A stretch of 58,285 nt of DNA, taken from assembly GCA_001789645.1 (NCBI GenBank), contig MGAG01000037.1, positions 13,345 to 71,629 on the forward strand, read 5' to 3'. This stretch comes from Candidatus Roizmanbacteria bacterium RIFCSPLOWO2_01_FULL_37_12 (GTDB taxonomy: Bacteria > Patescibacteriota > Microgenomatia > UBA1406 > GWC2-37-13). The notes under the pieces are model-generated. The model made no database searches. It was not told where the DNA came from and saw only the letters and a program-made list of their open reading frames with translations. Position numbers and translations under genes: made by a program. This document shows positions 8,807 to 16,885 of this stretch, piece after piece (position 1 is the first letter of the stretch; each line of letters starts with the position of its first letter).

Positions 8807-9829
8807 TTAAATAACATTTATTACTCCCCTATACATTCCCATACCACACATAAAAGTGAGTTTGCCGGTTTTTTTGGGTGCGGTAAACTCGACAATATCA
8901 GAAGCTCCATATTGAATTAATCTGAGAATACCCAGTGACGGTATGACAAATGACTGCATGCAGCTGCTACCGTCTTTATTTACCAGATTAAGTTTAACAG
9001 CAGAATTGGCTTTTACAGTTATGATATTTGGATTGTAGTAACCTTGGTTAAATTCAATAACCGCTTCGCTAACCGCGTTTTCAGCAGCAATGCTTTTGCA
9101 GGATGTCAGAAAACACCAGATATCGTTACCGACATTTTCAAGAGTAAAGTTACTGCCGGTTAGCGCAACAGCACCGTTTAGATTAAAGATAGCCAAAAAG
9201 ATCAAGACGTATGCAGCTAATTTCATAAACTTGTTGTGGAGAGAATCGCCAAGTCTGGTTGCCAGAAAACCAAGAGTGAAAAAAAGCGGGGAAGTACCAA
9301 GCACAAAAACAAACATTATTAAGGCTCCCAAGACTGGATTTCCAGATCCGATTGCCAGAGCCATCATTGCCTGGGTTGTGCCACAGGGAATAAAGACGGT
9401 AAATGCCCCAAGAAGCATGGGGGCAAAAAAATCTTTACTTTTAGACTGTTTCCTGACAAGGCGCGTCAAGAATTTTGGCGGATGAATGACAAAATAACGG
9501 AATATGGGATGAACTTTTAAAATATTCATGGCTGTTCCCAGCATAAAAACAACTACGGCAAACTGCATGGTGATCTGCAGACTAAGTGAAAGTTGAAATA
9601 ACGAACCGAACCAGCCAAGAACAACTCCGAGCCCGGTATAGGAGATCAGTTTGGCAAAAAGAAATGCCAAAATAGGAAAAGCATTACCTGATTTATTTGT
9701 TTTTTCTTTTAATCTTTCTTCTTGTTGTTGAGCAATCGTTGCGGCCAAAAGGCCGCCTTGTACGGCAAGACAGGTTAGCCCGCCGGTTAATAATCCGGTT
9801 AAAAAAATAGTCCAAAAATTAATTGGCAT
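8807..9829 (-). CDS. SafE/DsbD-like transporter with C-terminal cupredoxin domain
   Basis: A 340-residue membrane protein. Residues 1-230 have about six membrane segments of the TauE/SafE-DsbD-like type, with GLTCLAVQGG in the first helix and FIPCGTTQAMMALAIGSGNP in a later one; each holds a cysteine, as in the related copper or thiol transporters. Residues about 255-340 are a cupredoxin-like domain with SSCMQSFVIPSLGI and a closing CGMGMYRGVI, whose Cys and Met residues are likely Cu ligands. It starts 8 bases after the copA stop, so it belongs to the copper operon. Copper delivery or export is inferred from context. Confidence 0.85.
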   Translation of the reverse strand: MPINFWTIFLTGLLTGGLTCLAVQGGLLAATIAQQQEERLKEKTNKSGNAFPILAFLFAKLISYTGLGVVLGWFGSLFQLSLSLQITMQFAVVVFMLGTAMNILKVHPIFRYFVIHPPKFLTRLVRKQSKSKDFFAPMLLGAFTVFIPCGTTQAMMALAIGSGNPVLGALIMFVFVLGTSPLFFTLGFLATRLGDSLHNKFMKLAAYVLIFLAIFNLNGAVALTGSNFTLENVGNDIWCFLTSCKSIAAENAVSEAVIEFNQGYYNPNIITVKANSAVKLNLVNKDGSSCMQSFVIPSLGILRLIQYGASDIVEFTAPKKTGKLTFMCGMGMYRGVINVI

Positions 9830-9837
9830 ATTTAATT

Positions 9838-12120
9838 TTATAAAATCTTTACACGCTTTAAAAGAAGTGAATTAGAAACAACAGAAATAGAACTGCTCGC
9901 CATAGCAACAGAGGCAAAGATCGGACTTAATAAAATTCCAAAAAAAGGATAAAGAATACCCATGGCAACCGGGATGAGCAAAACATTATAGCCGAAAGCC
10001 CAGATAAGATTAAGCTTAATAGTCCGCATGGTTTTTTTGGAGAGTTCAATTGCAGCGGTGACACTTTTTAAGTCTTTATTGATTAGGGTAATGTCCGCAG
10101 CTTCAATCGCGACATCGGTTCCGCTACCCATAGCAATTCCGATATCTGCTGCAGCCAAAGCCGGGGCGTCATTAATTCCGTCACCGACCATCGCGACTTT
10201 TTTTCCGGCTGTCTGCAGTTTTTTGATCTCATTTTCCTTTTGATCTGGTAGCACTTCAGCCAAAACACGATCCACGCCCAATTTTTTGGCAATAGCATTG
10301 GCGGTTCGTTCATTATCACCGGTAATCATTAAGATTTCTATACCGCGCTTTTTTAAAGAGGTGAGGGCGTCTTTGGCTGTATCTTTAATAGTATCGGCTA
10401 TAGCAATCAGTCCGAGAGCTTTTTGATCCACCGCAATATAAACTACAGTTTTACCATCCATTTCTAATTTTTCCGTGGTTTTAACCTGTGTTGAATCAAT
10501 CCTGACGCCGTTTTTTTTCATCAACTTAATATTGCCTAATAATATTTTCTGTTTATTCAGCCAGCCCTCAACTCCGTAGCCGGGAATAGCTTTAAACTTT
10601 TCAACCTTAGACAAGACAAGCTTTTTGTTTTCTGCTTCTTTGACAATCGATTCGGCTAAAGAATGTTCGGAACCTTTTTCGATCGAGGCAGCCAACTTTA
10701 AAATTTCATCTTCTTGATCCGGCTTAGCCCCACTCGAAGGATATTCTTCGAGCTTGTCGAGAACAATTAAATCAGTGACTTCTGGTTTCCCTTTTGTTAA
10801 GGTTCCGGTTTTATCAAAAACAATGGCATTGATTTTATTTGCCGTCTCAAGGCTTTCGGCGTCTTTGATGAGAATTCCGTGTTCCGCACCGATACCGGTT
10901 CCCACCATTATCGCAGTCGGTGTCGCCAGTCCCATTGCGCAGGGACAGGCAATAATCAAAACCGCAACCGTGTTAAGCATGGCATATAAAAATGCGGGCG
11001 ACGGACCAAAAATATACCAAACGCCAAAAGTCAAAAAAGCCAGCATTATGACGACCGGAACGAAATATGAAGAAACAATATCTGCCAGCCGTTGGATCGG
11101 TGCTTTACTGCCCTGTGCTTCCTCAACCAGTTTGATAATTTGGGCCAACATTGTTTCGGCACCGACCTTAGTCGCTTTATAGATAAATGTTCCCGATTTG
11201 TTCATGGTTGCGCCAACTACCGTATCGCCTTTTGTTTTATCAACAGGAATGGATTCACCCGTGATCATTGATTCATCGATGCTAGATTCGCCCTCAATTA
11301 TTACACCGTCAACCGGAATTTTTTCACCCGGCCGCACCCGGATAATGTTCCCGATTTTTACCTGTTCAATCGGGAGATTAACTTCTTTTTTATCCCGAAT
11401 AACTCTGGCTGTTTTTGCCTGAAGTCCGATAAGTTTTTTAATAGCCTGGGATGTTCCGGATTTGGCTTTTGCTTCAAAATACCTGCCGAGCAGTATTAAA
11501 CCGATTACAATAACTGCCACATCAAAATAAGGCATCGGATCCAAGCCTAGATTTATGATTACCTCGGGGAAAAAAGTTACAAAAGTAGAATAGATATAGG
11601 CAACCGTTGTTCCTAAGGCAACCAGCGTATCCATATTTGCGCTTCGGTGTTTTAAAGCAGGGACGGTTGCACGGTAAAATTCATATCCCGCCCAGAATTG
11701 CACCGGAGTTGCCAGAAGTAACTGGAAAAAGAAGTTTCGAAAAATTGCTGGAGCTGTTTCCATGAGAACCGGAAAACTACCCCAGAAAATCAAAAGTCCG
11801 AATCCCAAACTTACATTAACTTTATTTAATAATTTTTTAAGCTCTTTTTCCTTGCTTTCCGAAGCTTCAGCGTAGGATGTGTCTTCCAGTTCAAGTATGT
11901 ACCCGGTTTTATCAATTGCTTCTGCCAGCTGCTCCGGAGTGCAGTTATCCGTATCATAAGTAACCATAGCTTTTTGAGTAGCCAGATTTACCACTGCATC
12001 TTTGACACCGGGAGTTTTTTTTAATGCCCGCTCAGTAACACGTATACATGAAGCGCAGTGTAGACCTTTGATTGAGAAAGTTTTCTTAGTTACTTTGTTA
12101 GTTAGTTTATTAGTTTCCAT
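9838..12120 (-). CDS. copA: Copper-exporting P1B-type ATPase CopA
   Basis: A 760-residue P-type ATPase that pumps Cu(I) out of the cytoplasm. In order: one HMA domain with GLHCASC (19-25), the actuator TGES, the membrane CPC motif ([15 protein letters not shown], near 390), DKTGTLT phosphorylation site near 436, SEHSL, and [20 protein letters not shown]. The last membrane helices carry YN and [12 protein letters not shown], which mark the Cu(I) subgroup. The first 12 residues ([12 protein letters not shown]) are encoded by an array of TTAGTTA-like words. Residues around [12 protein letters not shown] (about 452-463) are encoded by a palindromic repeat. The start overlaps the S23 gene by 11 bases. 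Confidence 0.96.
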   Translation of the reverse strand: METNKLTNKVTKKTFSIKGLHCASCIRVTERALKKTPGVKDAVVNLATQKAMVTYDTDNCTPEQLAEAIDKTGYILELEDTSYAEASESKEKELKKLLNKVNVSLGFGLLIFWGSFPVLMETAPAIFRNFFFQLLLATPVQFWAGYEFYRATVPALKHRSANMDTLVALGTTVAYIYSTFVTFFPEVIINLGLDPMPYFDVAVIVIGLILLGRYFEAKAKSGTSQAIKKLIGLQAKTARVIRDKKEVNLPIEQVKIGNIIRVRPGEKIPVDGVIIEGESSIDESMITGESIPVDKTKGDTVVGATMNKSGTFIYKATKVGAETMLAQIIKLVEEAQGSKAPIQRLADIVSSYFVPVVIMLAFLTFGVWYIFGPSPAFLYAMLNTVAVLIIACPCAMGLATPTAIMVGTGIGAEHGILIKDAESLETANKINAIVFDKTGTLTKGKPEVTDLIVLDKLEEYPSSGAKPDQEDEILKLAASIEKGSEHSLAESIVKEAENKKLVLSKVEKFKAIPGYGVEGWLNKQKILLGNIKLMKKNGVRIDSTQVKTTEKLEMDGKTVVYIAVDQKALGLIAIADTIKDTAKDALTSLKKRGIEILMITGDNERTANAIAKKLGVDRVLAEVLPDQKENEIKKLQTAGKKVAMVGDGINDAPALAAADIGIAMGSGTDVAIEAADITLINKDLKSVTAAIELSKKTMRTIKLNLIWAFGYNVLLIPVAMGILYPFFGILLSPIFASVAMASSSISVVSNSLLLKRVKIL
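10732..10764. repeat. In-frame palindromic repeat (TCGAG family) in copA
   Basis: CTCGAAG (10733-10739) and CTTCGAG (10746-10752) form a hairpin, followed by CTTGTCGAGAAC. On the minus strand it reads GTTCTCGACAAGCTCGAA, shared with the element in epmA and, with one change, recJ. It encodes the non-conserved [12 protein letters not shown] stretch of CopA between the phosphorylation site and the nucleotide-binding region. Confidence 0.6.
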
Positions 12121-12501
12121 TAATTTTAGTTCTTAAACTTGAAAGCATTTTAGACATTTCTAAACATTTTCCATATATATCCAGATATTGATTATTTGTA
12201 ATTAATTTTTGATTTTTTGCAATCATTAATATAGCTACACACTCAAAACATGACCCTCTTGCTAGTGATAAGAAGTGGCTAAAATCTTTATTAGTTCTAC
12301 TTGAGCCTTCCGCTATATTAAGAGCAATTGAAATTGCAGCCCTTCTAAATTGGTTAGTCAAACCATAAATTTCTTGTTTAGGCCAACTATTTGTTATTCT
12401 ATAAACGATATCAGCAAATACTAATGCTTTTTGATAAACTTTCAGATTTTCAAATTTAAACATAGTTCTTCTAAGTAACTAATCAACTTATTTCTAAGTT
12501 A
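12085..12501. mobile_element. Putative S23 element 2 inside the copper operon
   Basis: The S23 gene at 12110-12463 is bracketed by arrays of TTAGTTA/GTTAGTT-like words at 12085-12116 and, inverted, by CTAAGTAACTAATCAACTTA-like words at 12471-12501. The left array lies inside the first codons of copA. The arms are shorter and less regular than those of elements 1 and 3, so the claim of a mobile unit is weaker here. Confidence 0.35.
12110..12463 (-). CDS. S23/four-helix-bundle protein, copy 2
   Basis: A 117-residue protein of the S23/IVP four-helix-bundle family, from a different subgroup than copies 1 and 3. It begins [21 protein letters not shown], then [23 protein letters not shown] and [21 protein letters not shown], all typical of the family. 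It lies between the cupredoxin and copA genes on the same strand and overlaps copA by 11 bases. Nothing known links S23 proteins to copper, so it is more likely a passenger than a resistance gene. Its promoter is probably that of the operon. Confidence 0.88.
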   Translation of the reverse strand: MFKFENLKVYQKALVFADIVYRITNSWPKQEIYGLTNQFRRAAISIALNIAEGSSRTNKDFSHFLSLARGSCFECVAILMIAKNQKLITNNQYLDIYGKCLEMSKMLSSLRTKINGN

Positions 12502-12508
12502 TCTTTAC

Positions 12509-12892
12509 TTATTTAACAATTAATTTGCCGTGAAACATTCCCATTCCGCAAGAGAAGTTAAACGAACCCTTATTTTTGGGAATAATATCAACTGACACCT
12601 TTTGATTAAGTGGTAGATATTTTCGGATTTTAAAATCACTTATAACCACTTCTTCTAAACAGGTTGATTGATCCTTGCGGAAAAAATTAATCTTGGTTGT
12701 TTTTCCCAGAGGAATAGAAATAGTATCCGGTGAGTATCCACCGTCAACAAAAATATCTACTTGTGGTGAGCCTGACGAATCCATAGAATCTTGCACAGAA
12801 ACCACCTCCTCTTTTTTCATTAAAAAAAACCAATAAGTAAAGACCATTCCAACTATACTGAATAGTCCAACAAGTATTTTATCCATATTCAA
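12509..12892 (-). CDS. Membrane-anchored cupredoxin-like protein
   Basis: A 127-residue protein with an N-terminal membrane segment (about residues 4-25) followed by a cupredoxin-like beta domain (about 45-127). The pattern DQSTCLEEVVISDFKIRKYL and the closing FSCGMGMFHGKLIV matches the domain fused to the SafE-like protein at 8807-9829. The Cys residues, Met and His of CGMGMFH are probable copper ligands. It probably faces the outside of the membrane and binds copper. It starts 1 base before the DUF305 gene ends, so translation is likely coupled. Confidence 0.85.
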   Translation of the reverse strand: MNMDKILVGLFSIVGMVFTYWFFLMKKEEVVSVQDSMDSSGSPQVDIFVDGGYSPDTISIPLGKTTKINFFRKDQSTCLEEVVISDFKIRKYLPLNQKVSVDIIPKNKGSFNFSCGMGMFHGKLIVK

Positions 12893-12893
12893 A

Positions 12894-13298
12894 TTAATAC
12901 CCCCAATTATTTTGCCATTCCTGCATCAGATTAATTTCTTTTGTCTGAGCGGAAATTATATCTTCGGCCAGATTTTTAATTTCTTCGTGCCGGGCTTTAA
13001 TTTTAGCTTCGTTAGCCATCTCTATTGCTCCTTGGTGATGAACAATCATAGCTGAGATAAAGGCTTTATCGAACTCATCGCCCTCCTGAGTTTCTATCGA
13101 TTCCATCATCTCATCCATACTTGATTCCATTCCCATACCGTGTTGATTATTTCCCTCATTAGTACGCATACCCATCATCTGCATCATTCCGGTCATATTA
13201 TTGTTTACTGCATTTGAAGCTGTATAAGTAGTGAGTAAAACGCCCAGCAGGAGTCCGATAATTGCATATAAAATAGGTTGATTTTTCATAGTTATCAC
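12894..13298 (-). CDS. DUF305 family protein, Met/His-rich
   Basis: A 134-residue protein with an N-terminal membrane or signal segment (about 8-28), a Met-rich stretch (NMTGMMQMMGM and HGMGMESSMDEMM), and the DUF305 core with MIVHHQGAIEMA (about 88-99) and a C-terminal amphipathic helix. DUF305 proteins have a ferritin-like helical fold and are often found beside copper-resistance genes. Met and His clusters suggest extracytoplasmic copper binding. A strong AGGAGGTGA Shine-Dalgarno precedes the start. It follows csoR by 6 bases. Confidence 0.9.
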   Translation of the reverse strand: MITMKNQPILYAIIGLLLGVLLTTYTASNAVNNNMTGMMQMMGMRTNEGNNQHGMGMESSMDEMMESIETQEGDEFDKAFISAMIVHHQGAIEMANEAKIKARHEEIKNLAEDIISAQTKEINLMQEWQNNWGY

Positions 13299-13304
13299 CT
13301 CCTT

Positions 13305-13577
13305 TTAGCCATTTTTCTTAAATACCTGCATGATTTCGCTAATTGCTTGGTTTTTTTTGCCGTTACCGATAGCATCAGACACACAGGTTTTAAGGTGATT
13401 TTCCAGGATAAGATTGTCGGTTTCCTTAATTGCATGTTGCACGGCTTGAGATTGATGCAGGACATCAATGCAGTATTGATCTTTTTCCACCATTGCCAAT
13501 ACTTTTTTGAGGTGACCCTGGGCAATTTGAAGTCTATGTAGTATTCGCTCTTTTAAATCTTTTGGTTTAAACGACAT
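13305..13577 (-). CDS. csoR: Copper-sensing repressor CsoR
   Basis: A 90-residue all-helical CsoR/RcnR-type repressor that leaves DNA when it binds Cu(I). The Cu ligands are in place: Cys36 (QYCIDVL), His61 and Cys65 (NHLKTC), the same spacing as in the characterised CsoR. It is the first gene of the copper operon and lies 22 bases from an ATATCCC-GGGATAT palindrome, so it most likely represses itself and the downstream copper genes. Confidence 0.93.
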   Translation of the reverse strand: MSFKPKDLKERILHRLQIAQGHLKKVLAMVEKDQYCIDVLHQSQAVQHAIKETDNLILENHLKTCVSDAIGNGKKNQAISEIMQVFKKNG

Positions 13578-13599
13578 ATGTGATTATAAAATATATAAC

Positions 13600-13620
13600 A
13601 TATCCCCCCACTAGGGATAT
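13600..13620. promoter_or_regulatory. CsoR operator
   Basis: ATATCCC (13600-13606), a 7-base spacer, and GGGATAT (13614-13620) form a perfect dyad with the C/G-run composition typical of CsoR operators. It overlaps the -10 end of the csoR promoter, so bound CsoR would block RNA polymerase. Confidence 0.75.
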
Positions 13621-13648
13621 AGTAACATATTTATCTTTTTATTTTCAA
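13619..13648 (-). promoter_or_regulatory. csoR operon promoter
   Basis: On the minus strand TTGAAA (13648-13643) is followed by an 18-base spacer and TACTAT (13624-13619), which abuts the operator. The leader to csoR would be about 35 bases. Confidence 0.5.
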
Positions 13649-13662
13649 CTCGAAATTTATTT

Positions 13663-13678
13663 GTTAAACTAGTTTAAC
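13663..13678. promoter_or_regulatory. Perfect 16-bp palindrome before the S51 peptidase gene
   Basis: GTTAAACTAGTTTAAC is a perfect dyad that ends 4 bases before the ATG at 13683. Its position suggests an operator or a translation-blocking hairpin, but AT-rich palindromes of this size can also be chance. Confidence 0.35.
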
Positions 13679-13682
13679 TCAA

Positions 13683-14414
13683 ATGAAAACATTAGTTTTA
13701 GTCGGGTCAGGAGAATTTACGGACGCGATGTTAAAAGTAGATAAATTTTTAATTAAACTTGTCAAACACATTAAAGGCAGAAGCAAAATAAATATCGCGA
13801 TAATTCCGACAGCGTCTGTCCCTGACGGAAGGCAAATAAATTGGATTAATGACGGGGTAAAACATTTTAAAAAATTAGAAATTAATCCGTTCGGTCTAAA
13901 TATTGTAAATCGTCAGGACGCAAATAAAAAAGTAAATCTGCGTAAATTAAAAACCGCCTCAATTATTTATTTTTCCGGTGGACATCCCGGATATCTGCTC
14001 GAAATTTTTAAGCATACTCAAGCTTGGAAATTAATAGAAACACTTTATAATAATGGTGTAATGCTTGTTGGAACTTCCGCAGGAGCGATGATTTTGGGTA
14101 ATTATCTTTTGGGTAATGCTCAAGAAACTTTTAATAAAGAGGAAAAACCATTGTGGATAAAAGGATTCAATTTAGTTCCTTTTGCGATTTTTCCTCATTA
14201 TGATTGGGCAAAGCGACACAAACCAAAATTATTGGTTAAATTAATTGAATCGGCTCCCAGAAAAATCAGCGCAAATTGGTTGGGAATAGATGAAAATACC
14301 GCAGTAATAATTTCGGATGGAAAGAAAACTAAAATTATGGGTAAGGGTAGTGTTACTATGCAAAGGGGTAATGAAACCTTAAAGTATAATACAGGTCAAA
14401 AATTTCTAATTTGA
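13683..14414 (+). CDS. Peptidase S51 (cyanophycinase/dipeptidase E-like)
   Basis: A 243-residue protein of the S51 family. It opens with MKTLVLVGSGEFTDAM, has YFSGGHPGYLLE (about 99-110), the nucleophile elbow GTSAGAMILG (about 130-139) with the catalytic Ser, and FPHYDW and LGIDENTAVII near the C-terminal third. Family members hydrolyse Asp-X dipeptides or cyanophycin-type polymers; the exact substrate cannot be read from the sequence. It is followed by a palindromic repeat and a glycosyltransferase. Confidence 0.85.
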   Translation: MKTLVLVGSGEFTDAMLKVDKFLIKLVKHIKGRSKINIAIIPTASVPDGRQINWINDGVKHFKKLEINPFGLNIVNRQDANKKVNLRKLKTASIIYFSGGHPGYLLEIFKHTQAWKLIETLYNNGVMLVGTSAGAMILGNYLLGNAQETFNKEEKPLWIKGFNLVPFAIFPHYDWAKRHKPKLLVKLIESAPRKISANWLGIDENTAVIISDGKKTKIMGKGSVTMQRGNETLKYNTGQKFLI

Positions 14415-14418
14415 TTAG

Positions 14419-14450
14419 AGACAAATTGACGCGATCGCGTAATTTTGTCT
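14419..14450. repeat. ACGCG palindrome, copy 1 (intergenic)
   Basis: A 32-base palindrome with 14 of 16 positions paired. The core is ACGCGATCGCGT and the outer arms are AGACAAA and TTTTGTCT. It lies between the S51 peptidase and GT1 genes. Related copies are at 15668-15695, 48540-48575 and 54093-54122. Confidence 0.8.
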
Positions 14451-14465
14451 ATAAAAGAATATGAT

Positions 14466-15662
14466 ATGAAATTTTTATTTATTACTAATCCGGCCTATGG
14501 TCATCTAAATCCACAGCTGGGTATTATTTCGGAACTGGTTAAAAAAGGACATAAAGTCGTAGTTTACAATACGCAAGAATTTGCGGAAAAAATAAAACAG
14601 ACCGGCGCCGAATTCAGGTCGCCACCGTTTAAAATAGATAAATTCGAATTGCGGCAAATGGACAGCGCCTTAAACATAGCTGAAAAAATCCTGGAGATAG
14701 CCGATCCGGCAATCACGTCGCTGAATAATGTTGTAAGCTATGAGCATTTTGATTGTTTGTTGCATGATGCGGTGAGTCTTTGGGGCAAAATAGTCGGGCT
14801 AAAGAATAAGATTCCAACCGTCTCTCTGGTTCCCAGTATGGCAATAAATTCAAAGGTTATCTTAGCCTACACCAAATATCTTTTGTCTGATTACTGGCAA
14901 GAAATCAAAAAGCCTCTGAGGACATTAGAAACGTTTAAAAGACATAGTATGTTTTATAAAAATATTGGAGAAAAAACACCGCCGATTTTTGATTTATTTA
15001 TAAATAAGGAAAGACTGAATATAGTTTTTACTTCCAGATATTTCCAACCCTTTGCTGAGAGTTTTGACTCAAGTTACAAATTTGTCGGACCGATCATATT
15101 TGACAGGAAAGAAGAACAAGTTCCGTCGGAATTATTACAGACAGATAAACCAATCGTCTATGTTTCGCTTGGCACGGCCTTTAATGACGATATTATTTTT
15201 TATAAAACATTAATAAACGCATTTTCGCAGCTTCCCTATCAGGCATTTATTTCAATCGGAAGCTATTTAAAGAATTCTGATCTGGGAAAAATTCCGGAAA
15301 ATGTACATGTCAAAAACTATCTGCCGCAACTGGAAATTTTAAAGAAATCTTCTCTTTTCATCAGTCACGGTGGAATGAACAGCGTCAACGAAAGTCTGTA
15401 TTTTGGCGTCCCAATGTTACTTTTTCCAATCATCCAAGAACAGCATGTCAATGCTTCAAGAGTTGAAGAGTTGGGATTCGGAATTTATTTTCATAATAAA
15501 ATAATCAATCAAGGGGAAATTATATCAGCCGTCCAAAAAATTTTGAAAGACAGTTTTTATAGTCAAAACGCAAAAATGATAAGTAAAACTCAGCACGAGG
15601 CCGGAGGATTAACTGCGGCAGTGAACCAAATTTTAGACTATGCGAGTAGGACAACGAACTAA
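14466..15662 (+). CDS. GT1-family glycosyltransferase (macrolide/UGT-like)
   Basis: A 398-residue GT-B fold glycosyltransferase. The N-terminal half begins MKFLFITNPAYGHLNPQLG, where the His near the start is the likely catalytic base of GT1 enzymes. The C-terminal half has VYVSLGTAF, then VHVKNYLPQLEILKKSSLFI and the donor-binding SHGGMNSVNESLYFGVPMLL. Family members add sugars to small molecules or lipids. I start at ATG 14466 because the fold begins there; an in-frame TTG at 14445 lies in the upstream palindrome. Both flanks carry the same palindromic repeat. Confidence 0.88.
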   Translation: MKFLFITNPAYGHLNPQLGIISELVKKGHKVVVYNTQEFAEKIKQTGAEFRSPPFKIDKFELRQMDSALNIAEKILEIADPAITSLNNVVSYEHFDCLLHDAVSLWGKIVGLKNKIPTVSLVPSMAINSKVILAYTKYLLSDYWQEIKKPLRTLETFKRHSMFYKNIGEKTPPIFDLFINKERLNIVFTSRYFQPFAESFDSSYKFVGPIIFDRKEEQVPSELLQTDKPIVYVSLGTAFNDDIIFYKTLINAFSQLPYQAFISIGSYLKNSDLGKIPENVHVKNYLPQLEILKKSSLFISHGGMNSVNESLYFGVPMLLFPIIQEQHVNASRVEELGFGIYFHNKIINQGEIISAVQKILKDSFYSQNAKMISKTQHEAGGLTAAVNQILDYASRTTN

Positions 15663-15667
15663 TTTGG

Positions 15668-15695
15668 ACAAATTGACGCGTACGCGTAATTTTGT
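15668..15695. repeat. ACGCG palindrome, copy 2 (intergenic)
   Basis: Core ACGCGTACGCGT with arms ACAAA and TTTGT, 28 bases, two mismatched positions per arm at the same places as in copy 1. It follows the GT1 stop codon. Confidence 0.8.
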
Positions 15696-15729
15696 ACAGA
15701 ATCTTAATTTTAGACTGTTATGCTTCAGT

Positions 15730-16716
15730 TTAAAGAATAGCAAAAGAAAATAAGGAATCAGGATTGATAATTTTTTCTTCCGAGTTTTTAATTATAGTTG
15801 CACCGCCAACTCCCATCAGTAAAACTTCTTTTTTATTGAGATTAAAAATGCAGGCGGTTTGTTCGTCGATACCCATAATAGTTGTTGGTCCCGGAAGTAT
15901 TTCCAATAATCTCTTAATCCGTTTTTCTCCCATATAACACCGGCTGGTATCGATTTCTTTTCCGCCTTCGGTGTTGTTCCAGTGGGGAATAATCGTTAAG
16001 TTTAGTCCCCATTGGCTGAAAAAATCCAATCCTACTTTCCAGTGTAGGTCTTCACCGGCTTTATAGATTTCATATACAGGCAATAAATATTTTCCAAAAG
16101 CGATTGCTGTAGCTGAGGCAAAAGATATTCTTGTTCCTTTTTTACTTAAGTTCCTTAGATACTCATAAGCTAAAGTATCTTTTAGATGTCTGGCGGCATA
16201 AGAAGGACTGCCGGCTCCGGTGTGAATGTAATCTGATTCCAAAAGTGGTTTGAGGACAGAAGGATCATTAGTACTGTTAGGTCCGTCCCGTCTTAGTGCG
16301 GGAACTTTTGTAATAACCGGTTTATAGTTTTGAAGTCCGTCTTGCAGCATTTGAGCAATTCTCTCATACCAATAATGGGGATTGGCCTCAAATCCGGTCG
16401 GCGTTTCAAGCAAAGCGATTTTTACCGACGGAGCGATATCCTGGATCAGGTATTCGTGGATTTTTCTTCCGGTCGGAGACATTTCTCCTGACCCGAAAAT
16501 TGCAATTAAAGAATTTTTACTGTCCCGCGAATCCCGATTTAGTCGGGAGAAGCGGGATCTGAACTTTATTTTTTGACCTTTAGCGGTGTCTTCGATTAGA
16601 TAACCTTTTCCCTTAATTATTTTTCTCAGCTTATCCGACTCATTATATTTTTTTTCCGATCTTAACTTTTGTCTCTTTTTCACAAGTTCTTCAATTTCAT
16701 TTGTTATCTTGCCCAT
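15730..16716 (-). CDS. Fusion of a CysRS-tail-like helical hairpin to an S51-like domain
   Basis: A 328-residue protein. Residues 1-50 (RQKLRSEKKYNESDKLRKII, then GYLIEDTAKG) strongly resemble the C-terminal end of cysteinyl-tRNA synthetase. Residues about 68-328 form a class-I glutamine amidotransferase/S51-like domain: IAIFGSGEMSPTG, THTGAGSPSYAARHLKDT-type loop, SFASATAIAFG at the nucleophile elbow, and GIDEQTACIF. The elbow has Ser but lacks the GTSAGA consensus, so activity is uncertain. Residues about 53-65 are encoded by nested hairpins. It is the last gene of the GH130/ATPase operon, one base after the stop of the 45-aa membrane protein. Confidence 0.75.
   Translation of the reverse strand: MGKITNEIEELVKKRQKLRSEKKYNESDKLRKIIKGKGYLIEDTAKGQKIKFRSRFSRLNRDSRDSKNSLIAIFGSGEMSPTGRKIHEYLIQDIAPSVKIALLETPTGFEANPHYWYERIAQMLQDGLQNYKPVITKVPALRRDGPNSTNDPSVLKPLLESDYIHTGAGSPSYAARHLKDTLAYEYLRNLSKKGTRISFASATAIAFGKYLLPVYEIYKAGEDLHWKVGLDFFSQWGLNLTIIPHWNNTEGGKEIDTSRCYMGEKRIKRLLEILPGPTTIMGIDEQTACIFNLNKKEVLLMGVGGATIIKNSEEKIINPDSLFSFAIL
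16523..16557. repeat. Nested hairpin repeat inside the S51-like fusion gene
   Basis: TCCCGC (16523-16528) pairs with GCGGGA (16552-16557), and inside it TCCCGA (16532-16537) pairs with TCGGGA (16543-16548). It encodes the linker residues SRFSRLNRDSRDS in frame. Confidence 0.6.
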
Positions 16717-16717
16717 A

Positions 16718-16855
16718 TTAATGTCCGATAACTATTCCGGCTAAAATAAGTGAGAGAAGGATAATAACAACGGTATTGAATCCGAACATCCCGACTAAGA
16801 AGTTGAAAATCAGAAATAAAATTATACCCAAAATTATTAGCAGGATAATATTCAT
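16718..16855 (-). CDS. 45-residue hydrophobic membrane protein
   Basis: A small gene of 45 codons starting ATG at 16855 and ending TAA at 16718-16720. It starts MNIILLIILGIILFLIFNFL, has a short VGMFGFN turn, and a second hydrophobic segment VVIILLSLILAGIVIG, so two membrane helices in a hairpin. It lies 30 bases after the P-type ATPase stop and ends 1 base before the next gene's ATG, which supports it as a real operon member. A role as a small subunit or regulator of the ATPase is possible, as several P-type ATPases have such partners, but that is inference. Confidence 0.65.
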   Translation of the reverse strand: MNIILLIILGIILFLIFNFLVGMFGFNTVVIILLSLILAGIVIGH

Positions 16856-16885
16856 ATAGTAATTTTAACTAATAGTTAACCGCAG

